NCBI GenBank assembly: GCA_022457155.1
Contig: JAJGOT010000209.1
Coordinates: forward strand, 435,001-499,000
Source of the DNA: Cladopsammia gracilis
Taxonomy: Eukaryota; Cnidaria; Anthozoa; Scleractinia; Dendrophylliidae
Length of the DNA: 64,000 bases
Direction of reading: 5' to 3'
The notes beneath the pieces are model-generated. The model searched no databases. It saw nothing but the letters and a program-made list of their open reading frames with translations, and was not told where the DNA came from. Shown here piece by piece: positions 48,201-59,400 of this stretch; the first letter of the stretch is position 1, and every line of letters starts with the position of its first letter. Made by a program: the position numbers and the translations under genes.

Positions 48201-49196
48201 GTGACATGTGCGCTTAAGGAAATTTGTTGTCCCTCAAAACTATAGTAAGCCAGCTTAACTTGTTCTTTTTGCACAGTCAACTACCCTGCTAGCCCTCTTG
48301 GATGGGATTATGCCCAGGATTGTGATTGAAGGGTCTTCTTCCTACACATCCTATTACATACTCGTGTCTCACAATAATCTCCCTATACAAGCGTATTATA
48401 AATAAATAACTGACAGGTTAATGGTTCAGATTTTTATCAGATTAATATGGTCAAACCTCTCCTTACAGACACCTATGTAATATGAACACCTCTATTACAG
48501 ACAGTTCACACTGTCTTGTCCCTGAACAGATCAAATTCATGTAAACTCTATCTGTATAGCACAGTGACACCTCCATAATACAGGCACTTCTCTATTACAG
48601 GCAGTTCACACTTGTTCCTGAACAGATCAAATTCATGTAAACTCTATCTGTATAGCACAGTGACACCTCCATAATACAGGCACTTCTCTATTACACACAG
48701 TGCACACTCTGAACAGATCAAATTCATGTAAACTCTATCTGTATAGCACAGTGACACCTCCGTAATACAGGCACTTCTCTATTACAGACGGTTCACACTT
48801 GTTCCTGAACAGATCAAATTCATGTAAGCTCTGCCTATATAATACAGACACCTCTATAATACAGACACTTTGGTACCAGTAGGTTTGATGGTACTTGTGT
48901 TGTTTTATCAGGTGATTCTTGCTCAAGCTGCTGTGTACCTTGCCAGAGCTCCTAAATCCATTGAAGTATACAATGCATACAGTGAGGCTAAGAAATATGT
49001 GAGTGGCTGGGAAGGTCCTCAACCAACAGTGCCGTTACACATCAGAAATGCTCCAACCAAACTCATGAAAGGTTTGGGTTATGGTGCTGGCTACAAGTAC
49101 AACCCTGCATTTGATGGACCTGTTGACCAAACATACCTACCTCCAGAAGTGCAAGGAGTTGACTTCTTTTCATGGAACAAGACAAAAAAAGACTAG
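42259..49196 (+). CDS. WRNIP1: WRNIP1, UBZ-AAA+ ATPase of replication-fork protection, about 645 aa
   Basis: Six exons: 42259-42918, 43827-44021, 44485-44723, 46276-46754, 47986-48065, 48912-49196 (stop TAG). The N-terminal ubiquitin-binding UBZ finger is C9-x2-C12...H24-x3-C28, followed by a long Ser/Thr/Lys-rich linker. The AAA+ core follows: [14 protein letters not shown], Walker A GPPGCGKTT split across exons 1 and 2, Walker [13 protein letters not shown], sensor 1 [10 protein letters not shown], and arginine-finger region LLSRCR. The C-terminal RarA/MgsA-type oligomerisation domain ends in VDFF. All catalytic residues are present. Animal WRNIP1 and bacterial RarA act at stalled replication forks. 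Exon 4 ends with a GC donor (G|GCAAGT). Intron 1 holds a MITE. Confidence 0.95.
43150..43518. mobile_element. MITE with internal CCGAGAC repeats, copy 2
   Basis: Same family as 33611-33981 but in opposite orientation. Ends aggggtggtgaatggta and ccattcgccacccct, flanked by taaatg on both sides (43144-43149, 43519-43524). In WRNIP1 intron 1. The several long + strand frames inside are repeat artefacts. Confidence 0.9.
43763..43780. repeat. poly-G run
   Basis: G-tract in WRNIP1 intron 1, about 46 bp before the exon 2 acceptor. Confidence 0.85.
44800..45480. repeat. degenerate short-period repeat in WRNIP1 intron 3
   Basis: Recurring phrases such as cacccatctaacatgaaagc, ctctaagg and agacacc at irregular 20-45-bp spacing suggest an old minisatellite. 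It is interrupted by the MITE at 45128-45276. Confidence 0.5.
45128..45276. mobile_element. MITE, CTTTGTC(C/T)CAGATTCATTA family, copy 1
   Basis: The outer arms taggttaaaattattttggg and the complementary aaaataattttaaccta flank a central palindrome (tttgtcccagattcatta/taatctcagacaaa). Related sequence occurs at 53165-53220 and 63690-63775. Confidence 0.7.
45897..46080. mobile_element. fold-back element, ends GTTCCCACTACGACATAA
   Basis: gttcccactacgacataa pairs with ttatgtcgctagtgggaac, with mismatches. The interior consists of further inverted copies of cataatcataatcataag, and a second gttcccactacga starts near 46009, so the element looks duplicated or nested. Confidence 0.7.
47060..47310. 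repeat. dispersed repeat with gtagactcccatataaaagtg, ending in a poly-G run
   Basis: A block reading from the short motif above to tttctgatccccccc followed by g-runs. Its ccacacccac and ggtaccttttcaggg phrases recur in 52457-52560, so both belong to one dispersed family. Intron 4 of WRNIP1. Confidence 0.5.
47683..47725. repeat. poly-C then poly-A run
   Basis: About 20 C, then gcccccc and an A-rich run in WRNIP1 intron 4. Confidence 0.9.
48465..48880. repeat. tandem repeat, about 4 units of ~96 bp
   Basis: gaacagatcaaattcatgta recurs at 48524, 48620, 48711 and 48807 with the intervening cagtgacacctcc...ctctattaca block conserved. In WRNIP1 intron 5, ending about 30 bp before the last exon. 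Confidence 0.9.
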
Positions 49197-49247
49197 AAAA
49201 ATAGAGTGATAGCTATACTACTGCTGTCTGGAAGTTAGGGTATAAGC

Positions 49248-49417
49248 AATAGACCAAATTAATTTGTATTCTTGGCATTGAACTGGAACTAGCTTGCAGT
49301 TGAGGCTCGTGCAGGACATTCTTTTCACATCCAAATATTTTTAATGACATACCCCCGCATGAGCCTCAACTGCAAGCTAGTTCCTATTCAATACTGAGAA
49401 TACAAATATGGTCTATT
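49248..49417. mobile_element. palindromic MITE downstream of WRNIP1
   Basis: Arms of about 60 bp: aatagaccaaattaatttgt ... gaactggaactagcttgcag at the left, and the complement with mismatches at the right, ending atggtctatt. Non-coding. Confidence 0.8.
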
Positions 49418-49646
49418 CTTGTTTCATTATATACTTTTTCAAATTAAAAGATACCTCATGAGCATGGGGATAGGTGTTGTCCAAACTATCAGGCCGGTGA
49501 AAGGATAATTTTATTGTTGTTTTGATTTAGTTCAATGTCACCAATGCCAACACCTGCATGTTATGCATGTTAATGCATGCACTATATGCATGTTAATAAT
49601 AAAATCACAATAAAAGCATTTAAAATATACAGAGGATATTCAGCGT

Positions 49647-49762
49647 GAAGTTGTGTAATACAGCTGAGTATTTTTACAAGTCAGTTTTTATTTTTTTGAG
49701 CCTTTAGGTGAGAAAAAATTAAAACTGACGAGTAAAAATGCCCAGCCATATTACACAACTTT
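49647..49762. mobile_element. short inverted-repeat element
   Basis: aagttgtgtaatacagctg pairs with the complement of cagccatattacacaactt, and the inner arms ttttacaagtcagtttttat and aaaactgacgagtaaaaa also pair. Confidence 0.6.
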
Positions 49763-50136
49763 TCGCCAAATAAATTGTTTATTATACAACAGTAATCTTC
49801 TCCTTAAACTGAGTTTTTGCAACTGTTTTTCCTAGCGCACTGTCAGAAGAGTGTAATAACATGTCATTTGTACTCATTTTGATGCATATTTGCACTCTAC
49901 AATGCTATGCCGAATAATAAATTTTGTTATTATCCACCAATTGCCCATAGCACTTTACAGTAAGTAAAAAGTAAGTTAGAAGATAATTAGAAGAGAGTTA
50001 ATAGAATAATTATTTTATTATTAACTATAAAACAGATAAAATATGAAGGTAAGCTAAAAAAAGGTTAAAAGGAAATAATGATTTAATTTTAACACTATTG
50101 TTGTTTTTGGAGAGAGTAAAACTCTTGAGTCTGGTT

Positions 50137-51164
50137 AGGGGTGGACCATTAGAAATCCTGGGAGGGGGGTCAAAAAATTTTCAGTGTATGAATTTTTTTT
50201 TCGGCCTGAATTTCCTGCAGGATTTTTTTTTTTGGAGGTGCAAGCCTGCAGGTTTTTTTTTTCTGAGATCTTCTTTATAAATGCATGCAAGCTCCAATTT
50301 TTTTTTATACTAATGGCCCAATCCATTTTTGGTATTAAACGCTGGAGAGTAGATTTAAGTCAGACTGTCGAACCTTTGCATAAAAAATGGGGAGAAATAA
50401 GAATTGAGATGGAGTGGTCGAGCGCCGAAGGCGCGAGCCGCTAGGGGGGTCTGGGGGCATGCCCCACCAGAAAATTTTGAAATCTTGTTGCTCTGAAACT
50501 CCATTTCTAGTGTTCTGAGACAACAATTTCTGTCAAAAATGTTTGGCAAATTGATGTGGCTTTGTGTCTCTTTGTGTAGCTCCACATACAAGTACTCGAT
50601 TTCATTTTATATTTCTTGCTGTTTCTTTAGTTTATCTGGATATCAGAGTTAAGTATACGCAATTTCGTCTTTTTGTATAGTAAGTATTATGAGAATTTGA
50701 CGAAAATGACAGAATTTCATTTTCAAACAAAATCGGGGTAATCTCGACGAAATCGGGATGGTCGACAATCTGTAATGTATTTAAAAAATACTTGCGTGTA
50801 GTAGAGCAGGTTACATATTTCATGATGTTTACAGTGTTTTCAAATATGTATATAAACAAGGTTTTGGTTATATTAAGATATTGGTACATGTACCAGATAG
50901 ACCTTTGAGGCAGGTAATTTTTGACAGCATTTGAGTCAACCTGAAGTTGCTTTTTGATGAATTTTACTACCAGAGAGCATGTCATACTCTCATATGTTCC
51001 AGTTTATAAATAAATATATGTATATATAGCCAGTTAGCTTGCAGGATTTTATTTTTTTATGGTCAACTGCTTGCAGGAATTTTTTTTGAGACAATTTTCC
51101 TTTGCAGGATTTTTTTTTTGGTAATTGTCACCCCCCCTCCCAAGATTTCTAATGGTCCGCCCCT
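50137..51164. mobile_element. ~1-kb DNA element, ends AGGGGTGGACCATTAGAAATC
   Basis: Left end aggggtggaccattagaaat, right end atttctaatggtccgcccct. The inverted repeat continues through gggaggggggt. Inside both ends lie copies of gcaggatttttttttt. No transposase frame, so non-autonomous. No clear target duplication was found. Confidence 0.75.
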
Positions 51165-51455
51165 TATTGTGCAATTGCCATCATGTCGTTTTCTTGGACA
51201 AACGACTTTGCTCAACATAGTTTCACCTTACCCAGGTGTATAGATTTAATAGTATTGTGATGTTCCTAGTCACTCCATGTGACAGAAACCCAAGGGTAGC
51301 AATGACCTTGATGAATGGATCCATGGTAGCCGTCGTTGTGCGTGTGTCACAGCATCCCTGTTAAAAAGTTGGGCTTTCATATTAATGGTCATTCCAATTA
51401 AGTGTCTGTTGACACAGATCCCAACATTTCATTTAGTTGAAGACAACTATTTTTG

Positions 51456-51708
51456 GGGGGGTGACAACTCTAAGAAGGCCTGTTTCGGGAGAAAAACAAA
51501 ATTCTTCCGGGAATCTGAAGATTTTGCCGGGAATCGGGAGACTCGAAAAATTTTCGGGGAAATATGACTTAATGTTGTTAAAATTTAGGGAAGTTTGAAA
51601 TTTTTGCGAGAATGTCCGAAAAAATTGGGAAGATATTTCAAATTTTCGGGACAACTTTCATTTCCACACAGTATTGCTCAAACAGCATTTGTTAGAGTTG
51701 TCACCCCC
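51456..51708. mobile_element. MITE, ends GGGGGTGACAACTCTAA
   Basis: gggggtgacaactctaa and ttagagttgtcaccccc bound about 253 bp rich in ttcgggagaa-like short repeats. Confidence 0.75.
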
Positions 51709-52089
51709 TGTTATTTTTGCAATTGAATTAAGAGTATTTATGTGGCTAAATCATCTTTTAGTGCCTTAGTTTACACTAGGGTTTTTTTTAATTGCAAATA
51801 AACCAAAACGTTTTTTCATAATGTACCAAATATATATCTATTTTTTGATTCTGGTCAATTCTGAAATCCTTGGAAGATCCAATATGGGGACAAAAGAACC
51901 AATAACAATCAGCTAATGAACTCTAGCTTGATTCTCAGTCTGGTCCAAAGCCGCTCGCACTCACTCCTTCCTCTCCCCATGTGATGTCCCTTGTTTGAGG
52001 GCTTGTCCTTTGTCATCTGACCATTGAATATTTTCATCAATCAAGAGTGATTGTTAGTCGTTTTCTCTACATCAGGAATTTCAAGAATG

Positions 52090-52560
52090 GGACTGGGGCG
52101 GGGGGGGGGGGGGTACTCCCTTATATAAGCTATATAGGTATGTGCAGCCCTTAAGGGTACGGTTTTCGAGCTGTTTTGGTCTGAAATAGGGTGTAGATTT
52201 TGACCATTTTGGTCTAACCAGGGTATGGTTTGTGCACTCTGGTCTGGAATTGGGTATGGTTTTTAGAAGAAGCTGACTTTTTTCATCCCTTGAGAAATGC
52301 AGTTTGATTAACATCGTGAATTAGAAACCCTTCTCAAATGTTCATGCAAACAGAAGCACTACCTGGTCTGAAATAGGATATCGTATTTTGGGTTGGGTCT
52401 GAAATAGGATAGGGAAAATCATATTTTGGTCTGAAATAGGGTAAGGGTTTTCAGAATCATGCCACACACCCCCACCCAAATTTTTGGGAAGTTTGAGCCA
52501 CACCCATAATTTTGGATTCTGGTAACTTTTTAGGGTTTCTTTTCAGATTTTTTTCAAGAA
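52090..52560. repeat. dispersed repeat with ggtctgaaatagggt units
   Basis: After a poly-G run come gggtactcccttatataagc and at least four copies of (ggt)ctgaaatagg(gta), then ccacacccataattttgg. It shares its last part with 47060-47310. Confidence 0.6.
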
Positions 52561-53164
52561 GCATTGTTGGCACTTGAAAGCACCACCTCCTTGAATAAGT
52601 TATTGTCATTCCTCGTTGCAAAGCTTTTGTTGAAAGAGTAGTTTGGTAGTTTTTGACCACGGCAGCCAGTTGGCTAGAAGCACTCATATCCTGGTGCAAT
52701 TTAATATATCCCAGAGTTTCAAGTGTCCCTATATTTTTTTCAGAAGCTTGTAAAAAGCTTTTTCTCTGTGGGGGATTTTTGGAAGTTTTAACATGATTTT
52801 GTGGATATTTTTTAAGTCTTGCATTAATTTTTGTCAAGTTATGTTTGGGGTAGTGAGATTCTGATTGGGGTCTCTTGGATCTGTTTTTTTTTTTTATGGA
52901 AAATTTTTTGGAAATTAATAATGAGTTTACTTTCAACATTAGAAATGTATGTGGGGGTGGAGGAGGTGGAGATTTTTTGGATATTAAATTTTGGGTTCTT
53001 TCACACTTCCAATTAATTCCCCATCACTCCACAACCCAAATAAACCAAGTACCCTCAACCCGGGCCGTATATTCGCCCCATACAGTTTTTTTTTTTAATA
53101 AAAAGGTCATACATTGCAAGAGGCTTTCTTGTTGTGGTTCAATTTTTTTATTTGGTTTGAAACC

Positions 53165-53225
53165 GTATTAATCTGAGACAAAGGAAAACAAAAATCGAAA
53201 ATCAAACTGGTTGAGTTTGAAAAAT
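53165..53225. mobile_element. partial copy of the CTGAGACAAAGGAAAA MITE
   Basis: taatctgagacaaaggaaaa matches one arm of the elements at 45128-45276 and 63690-63775; the partner arm is missing. Confidence 0.5.
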
Positions 53226-53413
53226 TTCCATTTTATTGAAGGATCGCCAGGCTACTAGGCTGGCTCGTCCAGAGATTGGGAACCAGGAAAATTTCAAAAT
53301 GGCGGATGATCCCGCATGTTGGAGCTCGTAAAAAAAATTATTTCTACTACTCAACGGTGGCGCTGAATGCTGAATAATCTAAGTTTTCTTTAGTACAGAA
53401 ACAATTCTACAAA

Positions 53414-56400
53414 ATGGTAAGTTTATTTGTCGAAACTTCTGCGAGTTTGTTTACAAGATGAGCTTGTTGGTCTGTCGTGAATTTTTAGCTTAAGTTTACT
53501 TTATAGTTTTAGTGATTTCGTCGGTCGCTATTTTTTACATTGAAGCTGAAGGATCAATATGTTATAAACCGTCCCAACTTTATAGGTGATAGACAAGAAG
53601 CATGGAGCGCGCCGTTATCAGTTCCTAAACTTGTGTTCTTCCAGTACCATCAGTGTCAAACGTGTTTAGGGTTCTGGATCTATTAAAAGAGGGCCTCGTC
53701 ATTACTCCTTGGTTCCAAGGAACCGGAATCAGCATTCTTGTCTGGGCTCCAAACAGAATTAAGCTTTAGGCTCTTGGGTCCATAGCAAAAGAGTCAAAAG
53801 TTTCTTGGCTCTATTGACCTATCTTTTGGGACCCTGATCAATTTTATGATTTATAGCCGGTGTCGACATGGTGATATGTATGCATCTACGACTGCTTATC
53901 ACTTATAATAACTTCCTTGGGAATTCGCACCAAGATTCCAAAAGCAAATGGTGTTTCTTTTAGCGCGAGGGCAATATTCGCAAATGTCTGCATTTTATTC
54001 AGTTTAGAATCTTATTTGTCCTCGCAGCAAGAAGCAAAATTTGTGCTGAAATTTGGACTTAGGAGTGGGGGGGGGGGGGGGGGAACACCTATCACTAGCC
54101 GCCATCCTAGAGGGGAAACACTTTTTTATCAGTAGTGATACGTGTTTGGGGAAACTCGTATCACGGGGAAACACATATCATTGTGACACAGGAATATATA
54201 CCACTACCCTTGTTGCATGCTTATCAGTCGTTTTATACCCAACGTTATTTCATTCCTGCACCTGCTATTTTTTAATGGCATGTTTATATCAAACAAGTTG
54301 TCTTTGCTATTTTGAATGGTACAATTTTTGAACAAAAAAATATTTTATACATGTAACTTTGGCACAAATTGACTGGCTACCAAATGACCTTGGGTACAAA
54401 ACAACTGGATACGTGGTTACACCAATGCCCTCATCCACCCCTACAGGACAGTAAAACGCGACTTTATGTCCTAAAAGTGCTGCTAACTCTCAGTGTTGTG
54501 TGCAATTTTCGTGCCTACACTGTACAGGACAACATTGATTTTGTGTATCCAGAACAATTTCTCGTGCACAATAGTAATTTCTCATCTGCAACTCAACACA
54601 AATCTGTGCAACTTCAGTGGCAGATCCAGATATCATCATAAGAGAGAGAGGGGGGAGGGGAGGGGGAGTGGGAGTGCAAAGTGAACAAATGGTGAGGACC
54701 TGGAGTGACAATGTTGGCCCCTCCTCATTATCCACCATAGAACTGCCACCAACAACTGTTGGCTGATCAAGTCATTGACAGCGTCAGAAGTAGCTCGGTG
54801 CTAGTTATTTGAAAACAGTCCAAACTTAGGACATTTGACAGTTTTAAAAATTGCCAAAATATTCCAACAGTACACTCCTGGGTGGAATTTTGGACTGACT
54901 GTGATCGGATACTTAAAGTGTTACTACAATCAAAAATGTGACATTTTGTATGGGAAAAAATTGCATCCTTACAGTGCTAATTATTGGTGGATATTACTGT
55001 CGATCTGGGCCACTGAAATGAAGTTTGGGCTTGTAAAATAAGAAAAAATATCCAGCTTAGAAAAGTAGTGAGAGTTTTTTGAGTTTGCCATTATAGATTT
55101 ATGTTTCAGCGAGCCTATTGTTTAGCACCATGATGGCATTTTCTCACTGATTTCTTCCTTCGGTTTGCAATTGAAATCTCATGTAGGAAAGCTCATAGCA
55201 TTAATGTAAAACACACTTCCCATTGTTTGAAAAACAAACAAAGATTTAAAAATGTTCTCTAGTTTCTGGTCGTTTCTTGGAAAGTGATTCATAGCACTTT
55301 GCGGATGTTCGAATTGGAAATCAGCTGCAATTGGTAACCTGGCCACAGGAACATGGTGTTTCGATGGTGGTTTAACGTTGTACAGAATTTGAGCATAAAA
55401 AACTCACTTTCCTTCATCATAGCAAAGTAGATGACTTTAGGAAGTTATATACCAATTCACTGAAATGAAACATACTCAAGGATGTGATTGTAGTAAGCAC
55501 TTTAAAGAGTTAGAACGTTTTGTGTAACATTAATATTATTTTATTGTCTAATATCAAATTGTTGCAGTCGCAGTCAACATTTAAACAGCGTGTAACAAGG
55601 AAACTCATTAATCATGCCCTGGGAGTGGTCGGCTGTACTGGACTGATGTTTGCCAGTTATTTCACAATTACTGGAGATGAGGACTTCTATAAATCCTTCA
55701 TCATGCCTGCAGTTATGAGAACTGTTAATGCTGAACGCTCTCATACATTTGCTGTGTGGTTGGCCAGTAAGGGCCTGATTCCTGTGGACGTAGAAGGGGA
55801 CCCTGAAATTCTGGTAAATTTATGAATAATAAACAGGAAACATTTATACTTTCTCCATGTTTATAGCTATTTTGAAATCCATATATAAAATGTGCTTAAA
55901 CTATAGTCCTCATTATAAAAATAAATATTATGGATATTGTGTTGTGTGTTAATTTAGACACTTATCTTGGAGACTCTTCCTCCACTTGTCTTCTTTACAT
56001 CCAAATACATACTGGATTAAGTGGTTCTCCTCAATATTAAGTGCCCCTTTGTATTATTTAATAATTTTGGAATAAACTGCAACCTTTCGCTGGGTAAAAA
56101 ATAATATGCAGTTCTTTAAGAAAAAAGGTGAGGTGATGCATATATTTTTATCACCCAGTTATCAGTTTACACAGACAGTTTCCTACAGCAAGGGGGGGAG
56201 GGAGGGTACTCCTCAGAATTTTTGGTGCAGTGTGCTGCCGGGTTCTCCAAATCCTGACCCAATTTCAGACCAATAATAATAATGATAATACTCACTTTGT
56301 TAGCGCTTTTATACAAAAGTTCTAAGGCGCTTTACAATTCTTAACTACATGTACATGTATGCCATTTTCCATACCTGTTTTCAGACCTGACATCTGTTTT

Positions 56401-59400
56401 GAACAGCTGAAAGAATGAGAATGTGAACAATAATGTAACACACTGTTAAATATTATTCTGGAACAGAGCCTGCATTTGGCTTGTCAGTGGGTTCAGCTGA
56501 AGTTGTACATCCTGACTGGTTAAATATGGGCTCTGCCCAAGATGTCAGTGAGAGTAAGTTCTTTTTTTCTTTGTCTTCTCAATGTTTCATTGCACGACAA
56601 CTTACTAGTTACCCTCTTATCCTCTTACATGTACCTAGTTAAAGAAAAACGAGGATCTACATGTAAATAGCTAGTTTGAAAGGGTCACATTGCTGCTCAG
56701 AATCACACAAAATACATGTAAGAGGATTCAATTTTTTAATTTGCAGAGTATTGTACATCAAATGTATTTGAATATTTTTATTTTGTCTTGTCCAGCAAAC
56801 CAAAGTATTTGGTCTTCAATTTCGCAATCCTATTGGTTTAGCAGCAGGTTTTGACAAGCATGGGGAAGCAGTTGATGGAATGTTAAAAGCTGGATTTGGT
56901 TTTGTGGAAATTGGAAGTATAACCCCACTACCACAAGCTGGGAATGATAAGCCAAGAGTGTTCAGGCTGATGGAAGACAAAGCTGTGATTAACAGGTGAA
57001 CTAGAAATAAGTGTCTAGCAGAACCCCGCAAAGCTCGAGGGAGGGTGCACGGGGAAGGGAAAGATGGTTCAACTGGAGAGGTTGGGTTGCATGGCCACGA
57101 TGGCCCCAAATTTGAAGTTGAGACATTCTCGTTCCCAGTTGCTCATCACACTTGATAGCATCAATTGGAGCTGGGTCACAATTTTGTTGCTAGGCAACTG
57201 CAGGACACCAACCTGGCATATACATGTCTAAAGGCAACCCGAGATTCCACCACCCTAAAGCAATCCATGCTCGACAAATTTATAAACCTCGCTTCGCAAG
57301 GAAAAATTACACTTTGTGATATCTTATTTTATTTAATAATAATGTATGTTATCTAGTGGATAAATTGCACCCAGTTGTAAACATCTTCTTTCCTGGATAA
57401 CGATGTATTCACTGGATAAAGTTGTGATTATGTTGCAGGTAAAATCTGTTCTCAGGTTGAATCAGTATTCAATCTAGATTAATAATAATAATAATAATAA
57501 TTTATTACTTATTCGGCGCAAATATCTATATGAATATATTCAAATGCGCCTTACAAATTACATTAAAATAATAGTAAAAATAATAAATCTAATATAATAA
57601 AACTATCCAAACCATATCTAATATATAAGCTAAAAATTACACAGAGTCAAAATATAAAATTCTAAAAATAACAAGCATACGCTTTCCTGTATTCTATCTA
57701 GAATTCTATTCTATCTATCTATTCTATACGCTTTCCAGTATTCTATCTAGGTAAGCTAACCCTAAGTAACCCTAGTTAACTCTAACACAAAGCTAACCAT
57801 CACACTATTGGCTATATGTATCTTTGTGCTAGTGGTGATGGTTAGCTTTGTGTTAGAGTGAAAAATCATGTGGTCTCCATACATGATTATCAACGGTGAA
57901 TCACAGATGCTCCTTCTCCAAGTTTTTCTGAGGGGAGGGGTAGCTATACACAGGCTATATATTATTATAAGTTGGCAATATACCAGAATGCAGCACCAAA
58001 CCTCCGTTTTCTTATCTCTTATCACTCGCCCTTATTTAATCAAGACATTCACTCATCAGGTATGGCTTCAATAGTCACGGGCATCAGGCTGTCCAATCTC
58101 GCCTAGAACAGCAGTACCTAGCCAGAGGACATCCCCCTGGGATCCTGGGTATAAACCTTGGCAAGAACAAGACCTCGGACAATGCCATAGGAGATTATAC
58201 CAGGGGAGTCCACTGCTTCAGTGGTTGGGGAGATTACTTGGTTATTAATGTTTCATCACCTAATACACCAGGCTTGAGGTCACTGCAGGGAAGAGAACAA
58301 TTAGCAAACCTCATAGATAAGGTGAGGTGCTCAAACAAAAACTTCATTTTTGCACTTTCTTTGTGGCAGACTGCAAATATCAGATCTTGAAAATAACTTC
58401 CAACTCGCCCTTTGGACAAGCAACTCTCAATTTTTGCTTGCCTCAGGCAGTTACATGCTTGTCAAAGTTTATTGTTTTGTTTTAAAGGCATTATTTAACC
58501 AGCAGATGGCTTGCCTTGCCTTGCCTGTCAGGCAAGTAAGGGGGGAACGTTACTTGCTCCACAGGAAAACCAACTTGTCCCTGATTACTGCCTGATTACA
58601 GCCCTGCTGCATATTGTATTTCCTCAATAGTAGCCAAAGGGATTATAAATTTCTGCGGTTGCTTCAAAAGGGGGCAATTATTTTAGGAGGTGATTAATGA
58701 AGCGCAAGGGAAGCAATTCTTTTTATTGTCTGCTGGAAATTGTGCCCTTGACTGTTTTTAATCATTGCTTAACATCTGCATCCTCATCTGAGTGATCAAT
58801 GAGTTCTGTTGCTTCTGACTGCTCCTCTGAATCATTCTCCGGTTTCGCTCTTATGGGTGAAGGAAGGTGCATGGGGGCTATGAATGTTTTACTTCAAAAT
58901 CAGACTAGCACTTTAGGTATTTTTGAGTACGTGGGATAACCTGTGGTGGACCAGCATCCCATCTGGCATGGCCATCTTTGAGGATTGTGTGGCTGGAAGA
59001 ATTTTTCTATGGCGTTCCATCCCCGCCAAAATTCATGGTTTGTATTTGAAATTCATCACCTGAATTTTACATTCAAGTAGAAATTTTTATACTACTATCT
59101 TGTATTTTATATGCTTCATCAAGGTTTCAACATGCATGTTTTATATTTGTCGTTCAAGTTTTACATTCGTGATTGTCACTGATTCATTCTAAACTCCACG
59201 CCGTGTATTTGACCTTCGAGTTTCACATTACAAACTCAACGACTTTCATTTTCAACTCGACGACTGGAATTGAACTTCACGCTTCGGTAACCTCAAATGA
59301 CCTTGGGAACGGGTTGACCTATTCCCTGGAATCCGGTATCCGGAAAGCCGGAATGAACCAAAACATGGAAAATAAATAATTACCCGTTTAATTTCTCGTA

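Larger units (their letters stand above)
49197..53413. other. intergenic region between WRNIP1 and DHODH
   Basis: About 4.2 kb made largely of repeats (listed separately). No supported gene. The 160-codon minus frame at 52457-52939 lies in repeat sequence and shows no domain. Confidence 0.65.

Noticed and set aside
52457..52939. 160-codon minus-strand Lys-rich frame
   Set aside because: It lies across dispersed repeat sequence shared with 47060-47310 and has no recognisable domain.
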